In this document: positions 1-7,428 of the stretch, piece by piece
Numbering within the stretch: the first letter of the stretch is position 1
Layout of the letters: each line of letters begins with the position of its first letter
From: Oscillibacter sp.
Lineage (GTDB): Bacteria; Bacillota; Clostridia; Oscillospirales; Oscillospiraceae
Direction: 5' to 3'
DNA length: 64,000 nt
NCBI RefSeq assembly: GCF_028693505.1
Contig: NZ_JAQUVF010000005.1
Coordinates: 20,053-84,052 of the forward strand
Notes under the pieces: model-generated
The model's input: only the letters and a program-made list of their open reading frames with translations
What the model was told of the DNA's origin: nothing
Database searches by the model: none
Made by a program: the position numbers and the translations under genes

Positions 1-768
1 GCACATGAGCGACAAGGCCCGCGTCCACTATGCCATCACCGACGCCGGCGGTCGCAGTCCCAACGTGGTGCAGCCCCGCTCCAGCGTTTTGTGTATATGG
101 TGCGGTCCAACCATGTGGCGGAGGCGGTAGCCCTACAGGCGCGGGTGGACGACATCGCCCGGGGCGCGGCGCTGATGACGGAGACCACCTACAAAAAGCA
201 GTTTATCGACGCGCTGGCGGACACCGTGCCAAACCACGCGCTGGAGACGGTGCTCTACCGCAATTTCGAGGCGCTGGGCGTTCCCGCCCACACAGCAGAT
301 GAGCACGCGTACGCCAACGCCCTCGCCGCCACCTATCCCGGCAGCGACGCGCTTCCCGGCATCGGGGCCGGGTACGACGCCGCCATCGCGGAGACGGTGC
401 GCTCTCTGCGCGCGGCGGCGGGCGGGGCGATGAATGACTTCCTCGTGCCGCTCTATCAGGGGGAGGCCTTCCAGCCCGGCTCCACGGACGTGGGCGACGT
501 GAGCTGGCAGTGCCCCACCGGGCAGATCCACGTGGCGTCCTGGCCCAACGGCTGCCCCGGCCACAGCTGGCAGAATGTCTCCTGCGATCGGACGGAGATC
601 GGCCACAAGGCCGCCGTCCACGCGGGCAAGGTGCTTGCCGGCGCCGTCATCGATCTACTGGAGGACCCGGCGCTGCTGGCGGCGGCCAGAGCAGAATTTG
701 AAAAGCAGACGGCGGCGGGGTATACCTGCCCCATTCCCCCGGACGCCGTGCCGGTGGTGCCGGATTGA
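1..768 (+). pseudogene. AbgB-like M20 amidohydrolase, 3' part, frameshifted
   Basis: The reading frame entering from the left edge (from base 2) encodes a segment containing HYAITDAGGRSPNVVQP, and the frame from base 94 onward continues the same protein to the stop at 768. The second part carries GSTDVGDVSW and a C-terminal CPIPPDAVP, typical of p-aminobenzoyl-glutamate hydrolase subunit B and related M20 amidohydrolases, which cleave amide bonds of acylated amino acids. The two parts are in different frames: an apparent extra TG at about bases 92-93, inside a TGTG/TATAT microrepeat, separates ..SSVL from YMVRS... The 5' part lies outside the window. Either the gene is a recent pseudogene or the base call is wrong. 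Family assignment is fairly sure; the exact substrate is not. Confidence 0.75.
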
Positions 769-790
769 GCCCACGCAAATCGTAAAAAAT

Positions 791-833
791 GCAAACGAAG
801 GAGGACCCGCAGCGCGGGTCCTCCTTCGTTTGC
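791..833. terminator. bidirectional terminator hairpin
   Basis: A perfect 20-bp stem (791-810 pairing with 814-833, loop AGC) lies between the convergent amidohydrolase and MATE genes. Read leftward it is followed by a run of T (TTTTTT), so it is a strong rho-independent terminator for the MATE transcript; rightward it has only a short T stretch. Confidence 0.85.
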
Positions 834-849
834 CCGGGTGGGGCAGGCT

Positions 850-2238
850 TCATGCTTCGGCAGGCGGCGCTTCCAGCTCCGCCATGCTTTTTTTGAACTG
901 TCGGGCAAAGAGAATCGCGGTGGTGCATACCGCCAGAAAATCAGCCACAGGCTCCGCCAAAAATACCGCAAATGCTTTGCTGGCAAAGAAATGGGGCAGA
1001 ATATAGATCAGGGGGATCAGCAAAATGATCTTTCGCAGCACCGCCAAAAAAAGGGACGCCTTGGCATTGCCCAGCGCAATGAAGGTCTGCTGGCAGGCGA
1101 TTTGGATGCCGAAGATGCCGGTGGCGCCCATGTAAACCCGCAGCGCCCAAGCGGCGTAATCCACCAGCTCCGCATTGCTGTTGAAAATCAGGGCGAATAC
1201 CCGGGGGAACAGCTGCACCAGCACCCACAGTCCCAGAGAGTATACCACGCAGACGCGCAGCAGACAGGAAAACGCGTCGCGCACCCGCTGGGCGCTTCGC
1301 GCGCCGTAGTTGTAGCTGATGATGGGCTGAGCGCCCTGGGTGAGGCCGTGCAGGGGCATCATGGCAAACTGCATGATGCTGGTGAGCACCGTCATGGCGC
1401 CCACGGCGATGTCCCCGCCGTAGCGGAGCAGGGAGGCGTTGAAGCACGCGGCGATGAGGCTTTCCGTGGACTGCATGATAAAGGGCGCCAGCCCCAGCGC
1501 AAGACACGGCGCCACCACCTTTGCCCGAGGGCGCAGACTCTCCCGCCGCAGCCTCCATTTGGTCTGCTTTCCCGAAAGGAAACGCAGCACCCACGCCGCC
1601 GACACGGCCTGCGAGAGGATCGTTGCCAGCGCCGCGCCCCGCACGCCCATGTGCAGGCCGAAAATGAAGAGCGGGTCCAGAATGGTGTTCAGCACCGCGC
1701 CGATGAGCACCGTCTGCATCCCCACGGTGGTGAAGCCCTGGGCGGTGATAAACCCGTTCATGCCCAGCGTCACCTCCACAAAGAGCGTGCCGAGAGCATA
1801 GATCTGCATATACTCCATGGCGTAGCCGATGGTGTTTTCACTGGCGCCAAAGGTGAGCAGCAGCGGTCTTGCAAAAAACAGAAACGCCACGGTCAGGACC
1901 AAGGATGCCGCCACCAGCAGCGTAAAGCAGTTGCCCATAATCTGCTCCGCGCCCCGACTGTCGCCCCGCCCCTCCTGAATGGAGGCTCTGGGCGCGCCGC
2001 CCAGAGCCAGCAGCGCCGCAAAGGCGGAGATGACCATGATGATGGGCAGGCACACGCCCACGCCGGTCAGCGCCAGCTTGCCCACGGAATCCACAGGCTG
2101 CATGTGGCCGATGTATACGCGGTCCACCAGATTGTAGAGCATGTTCACGATCTGGGAGGTGATCGTCGGCAAAGCCAGCGAAAACAGCAAACGGCCCACA
2201 GGGCCGTGTCCCAAATCTATCGTTTTCTGCCGCGTCAT
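850..2238 (-). CDS. MATE family multidrug/Na+ efflux transporter
   Basis: This 462-residue membrane protein has the usual MATE length and about twelve hydrophobic segments. The N-terminal part (FSLALPTITSQIVNMLYNLVDRVYIGHM) shows the conserved P-N-L-D signature of the first MATE repeat. Such proteins export cationic drugs or metabolites using Na+ or H+ gradients. Its ATG overlaps the stop of the upstream marR gene as ATGA (2235-2238), so the two are translationally coupled and transcribed leftward from the promoter at 2740-2768. The arrangement suggests a MarR-regulated efflux pump. The substrate cannot be told from the sequence. Confidence 0.9.
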   Translation of the reverse strand: MTRQKTIDLGHGPVGRLLFSLALPTITSQIVNMLYNLVDRVYIGHMQPVDSVGKLALTGVGVCLPIIMVISAFAALLALGGAPRASIQEGRGDSRGAEQIMGNCFTLLVAASLVLTVAFLFFARPLLLTFGASENTIGYAMEYMQIYALGTLFVEVTLGMNGFITAQGFTTVGMQTVLIGAVLNTILDPLFIFGLHMGVRGAALATILSQAVSAAWVLRFLSGKQTKWRLRRESLRPRAKVVAPCLALGLAPFIMQSTESLIAACFNASLLRYGGDIAVGAMTVLTSIMQFAMMPLHGLTQGAQPIISYNYGARSAQRVRDAFSCLLRVCVVYSLGLWVLVQLFPRVFALIFNSNAELVDYAAWALRVYMGATGIFGIQIACQQTFIALGNAKASLFLAVLRKIILLIPLIYILPHFFASKAFAVFLAEPVADFLAVCTTAILFARQFKKSMAELEAPPAEA

Positions 2239-2684
2239 GCAAGGCCCCCCTTCCCCAGCGAGGTACCGTTGCGCAGGGCCTTCTCCAGCAGCATGTCCAG
2301 CTGACCGATCTCCTCGGGAGAAAAGCCGGAGAGCAGGCGCTCGCCGCAGGCATTTTGAATCCGCTGTGCCTCCGCCACCAGCGGACGCGCCGCGTCTGTG
2401 AGCGTCAGGTGAACGATGCGCCGGTCCGCCCGGTCCGGTACGCGGGATAAAAGGCCCCGGGACACCAGAAATTCCACGGCCTGCGACACCTGGGATTTGG
2501 AAAGCCCCCGGAAGAGCGTCACATCCCGGGCGGTGTCGTATTCCGGATTATTCGCCAAAAACAGCAACACATTCACATCTTTCATGGAAAGACCGGCCTG
2601 CTCCAGAAGCGGGTCAAACTGGCGGGTATAAAACTTTCCGAACTGCTGATAAAATTGCAGCATTTGGGTATAAGAAATAGGCAT
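2235..2684 (-). CDS. MarR family transcriptional regulator
   Basis: The 149-residue protein has the MarR winged-helix fold: helices around MKDVNVLLFLANN, recognition region LSKSQVSQAVEFLVSRGLL and the wing signature PDRADRRIVHLTLT at about residues 85-100. The ATG at 2684 was chosen because GGAGAAGG lies just upstream; the open frame extends further upstream but would run through the operator and promoter. It is the first gene of a two-gene operon with the MATE transporter and probably represses it together with itself, through the two palindromes at 2704-2733. Effector unknown. Confidence 0.9.
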   Translation of the reverse strand: MPISYTQMLQFYQQFGKFYTRQFDPLLEQAGLSMKDVNVLLFLANNPEYDTARDVTLFRGLSKSQVSQAVEFLVSRGLLSRVPDRADRRIVHLTLTDAARPLVAEAQRIQNACGERLLSGFSPEEIGQLDMLLEKALRNGTSLGKGGLA

Positions 2685-2703
2685 GCCCTTCTCCTCTTCT
2701 ATT

Positions 2704-2733
2704 GTTCTTGAAAGAACTGTTCTTTTCAGAACA
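2704..2733. promoter_or_regulatory. two adjacent palindromes, probable MarR operator
   Basis: GTTCTT-GA-AAGAAC (2704-2717) and TGTTCT-TTTC-AGAACA (2718-2733) abut each other. They lie directly downstream of the -10 box of the marR promoter, where a bound dimer would block initiation. Both share the half-site GTTCT. Assignment to MarR is by position. Confidence 0.7.
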
Positions 2734-2739
2734 CTCGAT

Positions 2740-2768
2740 ACCATACCATTCAAAAGCGGCATTGTCAA
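2740..2768 (-). promoter_or_regulatory. promoter of marR-MATE operon
   Basis: Leftward TTGACA (2768-2763), 17-bp spacer, TATGGT (2745-2740). A sigma-A type promoter immediately upstream of the operator palindromes. Confidence 0.75.
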
Positions 2769-2790
2769 GGCCCGAAATACCGGATAAGGA

Positions 2791-2819
2791 TTGACAAACG
2801 CTGACCGACGCAGTATGAT
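2791..2819 (+). promoter_or_regulatory. promoter of degV gene
   Basis: TTGACA (2791-2796), 17-bp spacer, TATGAT (2814-2819), 45 bp upstream of the DegV start. It is divergent from the marR promoter with 22 bp between the two -35 boxes. Confidence 0.8.
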
Positions 2820-2863
2820 AAGAAAAAATATGGTATGCAAAACTATATTACAAGGAGATTCAT

Positions 2864-3709
2864 ATGACCTGGAACATTGTGGGTGACAGCAGCTGCGATT
2901 TACGTGCGGCCGATTTTGAGAGCGACCTGATCCATTTTGAGACGGTGCCGCTGCGGCTCCAGGTGGGTGACCGGGAGTTTTTGGATAACGACGAGCTGGA
3001 GGTGCCGCTGCTGCTGGCGGCGATGGGCGTGGAAAAAAGCGCGTCCTCCACGGCCTGCCCGTCCCCGGCGGCGTTTGCCCGCGCCTTTGAAAAGGGGGAC
3101 CGGACCATTTGCTTTACGATTTCCTCAAGTCTTTCCGGCACCTATAACGCCGCCATGATGGGGCGGGAAATGGTGTTGGAGGAGCATCCGGAAAAGCAGG
3201 TCTGCGTCATTGACTCCAAGTCCACTGCCGGTGTCATGGTGCTGCTGATCCGCCGCGCCCAAGAGCTGGTGGAAGCCGCGCCGGAGAGCGATTTCGAGAC
3301 GATCTGCGGTCAGCTGCGGCTGTATCAGGCCGCGCTGCGCACCTGCTTTACGCTGGAGAGCTTTGACAATCTTATCAAAAACGGCCGGATGCGGCCTCTG
3401 GTGGGGACGCTGCTTCATACGCTTGGCATCCATGTGATCGCCGAGGCCACCCCCCAGGGCACCCTCCATGTCTCTGACAAGGCCCGGGGCGAAGCCAAGA
3501 CCTACAAGGCCATCACCGCGCTGATGAGCGCCAGCAAGGACTGCGCGGGGGCCGAGGTCGTGATCTCCCACTGCGAAAACCTGACGGGGGCGCTGCGGCT
3601 GAAGGAACAGATTCAAGCGGACCTGCCCGTCAAGCGGGTGGATATCCTCCCCTGCCGCGGACTCACCTCCTTCTACGCCATGGAAAAGGGCCTGATCCTC
3701 GGCTATTGA
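2864..3709 (+). CDS. DegV family fatty acid-binding protein
   Basis: The 281-residue product has the two-domain DegV fold. The N-terminus reads IVGDSSCDL, and the binding-loop motif FTISSSLSGTYNAA at about residues 85-98 matches the DegV signature that contacts the carboxylate of a bound fatty acid. In Firmicutes such proteins (FakB type) present fatty acids to the kinase FakA for phosphorylation and incorporation into phospholipid; no FakA homologue is in the window. The start ATG follows AAGGAG. It is a single-gene unit with its own promoter and terminator. Whether this copy serves FakA is inference. Confidence 0.85.
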   Translation: MTWNIVGDSSCDLRAADFESDLIHFETVPLRLQVGDREFLDNDELEVPLLLAAMGVEKSASSTACPSPAAFARAFEKGDRTICFTISSSLSGTYNAAMMGREMVLEEHPEKQVCVIDSKSTAGVMVLLIRRAQELVEAAPESDFETICGQLRLYQAALRTCFTLESFDNLIKNGRMRPLVGTLLHTLGIHVIAEATPQGTLHVSDKARGEAKTYKAITALMSASKDCAGAEVVISHCENLTGALRLKEQIQADLPVKRVDILPCRGLTSFYAMEKGLILGY

Positions 3710-3719
3710 GTGAAAAAGA

Positions 3720-3749
3720 GCGTCCGGACAATCTGTCCGGGCGCTTTTT
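3720..3749. terminator. bidirectional terminator
   Basis: 11-bp stem (3720-3730 with 3734-3744, one G-T pair) followed by TTTTT rightward and preceded by a run of A that gives T leftward. It serves the convergent degV and rubrerythrin genes. Confidence 0.85.
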
Positions 3750-3763
3750 GTATGGGCTGCGTT

Positions 3764-4375
3764 TTAGCAAAGGACGGAGGCACCGCCCCACGGCGCCATT
3801 TCCAGACGGATAAAAAAGCCCTGATCGTGGTTGCACACGGGACAGACCTTCGGGGCCTCCAGCCCCTCTTGGATATGACCGCAGTTCAGGCACATCCAGC
3901 CGCACACCGTGTCGGAGACGAACAGCGCGCCGGATTCCAGCAGGTCCGCCAGATGGCCGAAGCGGTTGCCGTGGGTCTGCTCGATTTTGGAGATCTGGCG
4001 GAAGGAGGAGGCCACCGCGGAAAAGCCCTCCTTGGCGGCAATCTCCCCGAACGTCCGATATACGGGATCAAATTCCTCATACTCGTTGTGCTGGGCATAC
4101 CGCAGCAGTTGCACCACGTTGCTTGTCTGGTCCAGCGGGTAGCTGGCGTCGATCTCTACGGTGGTCCCGCCCAGGTCCTTCATGTGGTTGTAGAAGATTT
4201 CCGCGTGCTCCTTTTCCTGCCCGGCGGTGAACTGGAACACCGCCTCCAGCACGTGAAGCTTTTGCTGCTTGCACAGCGAGGCTGCAAAGGTATAGCGGTT
4301 GCGCGCCTGACTTTCCCCCGCAAACGAGCGCATTAAGTTTTTTAGGGTCTCACTTTCCTGCAAAGAAACTGACAT
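3764..4375 (-). CDS. rbr: rubrerythrin
   Basis: The 203-residue protein has an N-terminal ferritin-like four-helix domain with the diiron ligands visible as GESQARNRY and EKEHAEIF, and a C-terminal rubredoxin-like iron site formed by CLNC and CPVC pairs. Rubrerythrin reduces hydrogen peroxide to water with electrons from rubredoxin or NADH in the cytoplasm of anaerobes. The ATG at 4375 follows CAGGAGGAA. It is divergent from a peroxiredoxin gene, which suggests a peroxide-defence pair. No clear PerR box was seen in the 142-bp gap. Confidence 0.95.
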   Translation of the reverse strand: MSVSLQESETLKNLMRSFAGESQARNRYTFAASLCKQQKLHVLEAVFQFTAGQEKEHAEIFYNHMKDLGGTTVEIDASYPLDQTSNVVQLLRYAQHNEYEEFDPVYRTFGEIAAKEGFSAVASSFRQISKIEQTHGNRFGHLADLLESGALFVSDTVCGWMCLNCGHIQEGLEAPKVCPVCNHDQGFFIRLEMAPWGGASVLC

Positions 4376-4517
4376 TCATGGTTCCTCCTGTCGTCATTTA
4401 TGGAAATAGGCTTTGCAAAAACAGCGGTTCCTATGCGAAAGCGGGCGGCCTTTTTGCGCCGGAACGGGAACGCCCGCGCGACATGGGGCATACACTGTCA
4501 GGCAAGGAGGTCATGCC

Positions 4518-5174
4518 ATGGACAATCATCTTTCTTTAGGAATGCAGGCGCCGGATTTTTCCGCCGTTACCACCTTTGGACCGCTGCGCCTTTCCGACTA
4601 TAAGGGGAAATGGGTGGTGCTGTTTTCCCATCCCGGCGATTTCACACCGGTTTGCACCACGGAATTTATCGCCTTTTCCAAGGCGATTGCGCAGTTTGAC
4701 GCGCGCAACGCCCAGCTGCTGGGGCTGAGCATCGACAGCAATCCCTCTCATCTGGCCTGGGTCTATGCCATCTATCTCACCACGGGCATTCAGGTCCCCT
4801 TCCCCGTGATCGCGGACCGGACGGGGGAGATCGCCCGGCAATATGGAATGATCGCGCCGGACGCCAGTCGGCAGGAAACGGTGCGCAACGTGTTTCTCAT
4901 CGATCCGGAGCAAAAAATCCGGGCGATTTTGATTTATCCGCTGACCAACGGGCGCAGCATCCCGGAAATTCTGCGGCTGCTCACGGCGCTGCAAACCACG
5001 GATGAAAACCATGTGGTCACACCGGCAAACTGGCAGCCGGGCCAGCCGGTGCTGGTGCCGCCCCCGCAGACCTATGAAGCGCTGCTGGAGCGGCAAAACA
5101 GTCCGGAAAAGCAGGGCCTGACCTGCAAGGACTGGTTTTTGTGCGGAAAAGAGCTGCCGGAGACGACGGAATGA
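4518..5174 (+). CDS. peroxiredoxin (Prx6/AhpC-TSA family)
   Basis: The 218-residue product has a thioredoxin fold with the peroxidatic cysteine at C46 in DFTPVCTTEF. It is followed by the long C-terminal domain typical of the Prx6 group. Two more cysteines, C203 and C209 (TCKDWFLC), lie near the C-terminus and could resolve the sulfenate, as in archaeal Prx6 enzymes. It reduces peroxides. The ATG at 4518 was chosen for the AAGGAGGTC upstream; an in-frame extension to 4413 lacks a binding site. It is divergent from rubrerythrin. Confidence 0.92.
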   Translation: MDNHLSLGMQAPDFSAVTTFGPLRLSDYKGKWVVLFSHPGDFTPVCTTEFIAFSKAIAQFDARNAQLLGLSIDSNPSHLAWVYAIYLTTGIQVPFPVIADRTGEIARQYGMIAPDASRQETVRNVFLIDPEQKIRAILIYPLTNGRSIPEILRLLTALQTTDENHVVTPANWQPGQPVLVPPPQTYEALLERQNSPEKQGLTCKDWFLCGKELPETTE

Positions 5175-5245
5175 GTTTCCTTCGGCGCAAACCGGGGCAG
5201 TGGGCCGCAAGTCAAGCGGAATGAGCGGCCTGCCGCTGAAAAAAA

Positions 5246-5276
5246 GCCTCCCGACAGCATCTGTCGGGAGGCTTTT
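5246..5276. terminator. bidirectional terminator
   Basis: 12-bp perfect stem (5246-5257 with 5261-5272, loop CAT) with TTTT on the right and a long A run on the left. It ends both the peroxiredoxin and the RNase J transcripts. Confidence 0.88.
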
Positions 5277-5290
5277 GGAAGTTTTGGACC

Positions 5291-6949
5291 TTACAGTTTG
5301 GTCACAACGGGAATGACCATGGGATTGCGCTTGGTGTTTTTGAAGAGATAGTTGCTGACGGCGGATTTCACGGTGCCCTTCAGCTCGCCCTCGTCCCGGC
5401 TGTGCTTCCGGGTCACCGACTCTGCGGCTTCCGCCGCCACGCTTTGCAAATCCTTCATCAGATCGCCGGACTCCTTCACATAGATGAAGCCGCGGGTGAT
5501 GATCTCCGGCGGAGAGAGCAGCGCGCCGTCGTGGGAGGAGACGGGCATAACCACCACGACCATGCCGTCCTCAGCCAGACGCTTGCGGTCCCGCATGACC
5601 ACGGCGCCCACGTCGCCCACGCCGGAACCGTCCACATATACCTCGCCTGCGGGCACGCTGCCGCCCAGCTTAAGGGTCTTAGCGGTGATCTCGATGGCGG
5701 TGCCGTTGTCGGCAATGGCGATGTGATTGCGGTCCATGCCCATCTGCTGGGCAAGCTGGCTGTGGATTTGCAGCATCCGTTGCTCACCGTGGAGGGGGAC
5801 GAAGAAGCGGGGCTTAGTCAGCGCGTGGATGATCTTCAGCTCCTCCTGACAGGCGTGACCGGAGACGTGCAGCATATCCGCCCGGTCATAGACCACCGTG
5901 GCCCCCTTGCGGAACAGCTCGTTGATGACGCGGCCCACCGTCACCTCGTTGCCGGGGACGGCAGAGGCGGAGATGATGACCTTGTCGCCCGCGCCGATCT
6001 CCACCTGCTTGTGGGTGGAAAATGCCATGCGGTAGAGGGCGCTCATTTCCTCGCCCTGAGAGCCGGTGGTGACGATGACCTGCTTGTTTTTGGGCAGGCC
6101 CTTGATCTTGGTGATGTCCATCAGGGTGTTCTTGGGCACCTTCATATACCCCAGCTCCGTGGACACGCGCATCATGTTTTCCATGCTGCGCCCGGTGACT
6201 GCCACCTTGCGCCCGCAGGCGGCGGCGGCGTCCAGCACCTGCTGGACCCGGTGGACGTTGGAGGCGAAGGTTGTGACGATGATCCGGTCGTCGCAGTTGT
6301 TGAACTGGCGGGTAAAGGTCACGCCCACGGTTTTTTCCGAGGGGGTGAAGCCGGGACGCTCCACGTTGGTGGAGTCGGCGCACAGCGCCAAAACGCCTTC
6401 CTTCCCCAGCTCGCCCAGACGGGCAAGGTCAATGACCTCGCCGTCAATGGGGGTGGAGTCGATCTTGAAGTCGCCGGTGTGGACCACCGTGCCCATATGG
6501 GTGTGGATGGCAAAGGCCACGGAATCGGCGATGGAGTGGTTCACGTGGATAAATTCCACCGTGAATTTTCCGGCCCGGACGGATTTGCCGGACTCCACAG
6601 TGATGAGCTTGGTGCTCTTGGTGAGGCCGTGCTCATCCAGCTTCAGCTTGATGAGGCCGGCAGTGAAACGGGTGCAGTAAATGGGCATGTTGACCTGCTT
6701 GAGCACATAGGGAATGGACCCCACGTGGTCCTCGTGTCCGTGGGTGATGAACAGGCCGCGGATGCGGGCGCGGTTTTTGATGAGGTACGTGACGTCGGGA
6801 ATGATGCAGTCGATGCCGTACATGTCGTCATCGGGGAACGCCATGCCGCAGTCCACCACAATGATCTCCCCGCCGTACTCATAGGCGGTCATGTTTTTGC
6901 CGATTTCGTTGAGACCGCCAAGGGGGATGATTTTCAATTTTTCTGCCAT
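5291..6949 (-). CDS. rnjA: ribonuclease J
   Basis: The 552-residue protein has the metallo-beta-lactamase/beta-CASP fold. The metal motif HGHEDH is at residues 70-75, the N-terminus is IIPLGGLNEIGKNM, and the C-terminal part carries the DNA/RNA-binding region. RNase J is the main 5'-3' exonuclease and an endonuclease of mRNA decay and rRNA processing in Firmicutes. ATG at 6949 follows AAGGAG. It is a single gene with a long leader (6950 to about 7215) that may allow post-transcriptional control. Only one RNase J is visible, so the J1/J2 distinction cannot be made. Confidence 0.95.
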   Translation of the reverse strand: MAEKLKIIPLGGLNEIGKNMTAYEYGGEIIVVDCGMAFPDDDMYGIDCIIPDVTYLIKNRARIRGLFITHGHEDHVGSIPYVLKQVNMPIYCTRFTAGLIKLKLDEHGLTKSTKLITVESGKSVRAGKFTVEFIHVNHSIADSVAFAIHTHMGTVVHTGDFKIDSTPIDGEVIDLARLGELGKEGVLALCADSTNVERPGFTPSEKTVGVTFTRQFNNCDDRIIVTTFASNVHRVQQVLDAAAACGRKVAVTGRSMENMMRVSTELGYMKVPKNTLMDITKIKGLPKNKQVIVTTGSQGEEMSALYRMAFSTHKQVEIGAGDKVIISASAVPGNEVTVGRVINELFRKGATVVYDRADMLHVSGHACQEELKIIHALTKPRFFVPLHGEQRMLQIHSQLAQQMGMDRNHIAIADNGTAIEITAKTLKLGGSVPAGEVYVDGSGVGDVGAVVMRDRKRLAEDGMVVVVMPVSSHDGALLSPPEIITRGFIYVKESGDLMKDLQSVAAEAAESVTRKHSRDEGELKGTVKSAVSNYLFKNTKRNPMVIPVVTKL

Positions 6950-7255
6950 AGTATAGAAATACTCCTTTTTGTATACAAGATATGTACAGACCTCTCAACG
7001 AAAGACAAAACGCGGCGAAGTGTTTTTACGTGCAAAAAAGCGCACACAAAATAAAGACGCCCGTTGCCTGCCCGGCCCCGTTTCGCCGGCAGGGGTTCAG
7101 TTACGCCATGTCGTTTTGAACTATGAGAGCTGTCTATTTATTTGACCGGACGAGACTTCCGCCCGCGCCGGTAAAATACGAAGAAAGCGGAGAAGAAACG
7201 CTTCTCAACGCTTGGATTGTTATAGTATAGCACAGAAACACCGGTTTGTATACAA
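6950..7255 (-). promoter_or_regulatory. rnjA leader and probable promoter
   Basis: About 480 bp separate rnjA from the divergent gdpP with no gene in them. A leftward TATACT (7229-7224) is the best -10 for rnjA, but no good -35 sits at 17 bp; TTGTAT (7255-7250) is 20 bp away. The palindrome TTGTATACAA occurs twice, at 7246-7255 and again at 6969-6978, next to the ribosome-binding site. A GC-rich hairpin (CCTGCC...GGCAGG, around 7069-7095) lies in the leader. The function of these elements is unknown. Confidence 0.4.
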
Positions 7256-7362
7256 TTTTTTTTAGGCGGGCCATGGGGCGCAGGCGGACGGCGCTGGTAG
7301 CCGAAAGGAAATTTTTTCATCCGGACGGCAGCGCGTTTTGCGTGCATGGAGACGTTTGGCTG

Positions 7363-7391
7363 TTGCTTCTTTGGCAAAAAACTGCTATACT
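7363..7391 (+). promoter_or_regulatory. promoter of gdpP-rplI-dnaB
   Basis: TTGCTT (7363-7368), 17-bp spacer, TATACT (7386-7391), 38 bp before the gdpP start. Confidence 0.6.
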
Positions 7392-7428
7392 ATTTAAATC
7401 TATCAGTAGCGGAAAAAGGAGCCATCCG

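Noticed and set aside
4376..4517. PerR box between rubrerythrin and peroxiredoxin
   Set aside because: No TTATAAT-type inverted repeat was found in the gap.
5402..7054. Open frame of 550 codons on the plus strand
   Set aside because: Antisense shadow of rnjA, rich in His/Val/Asp/Gly with no recognisable domain.
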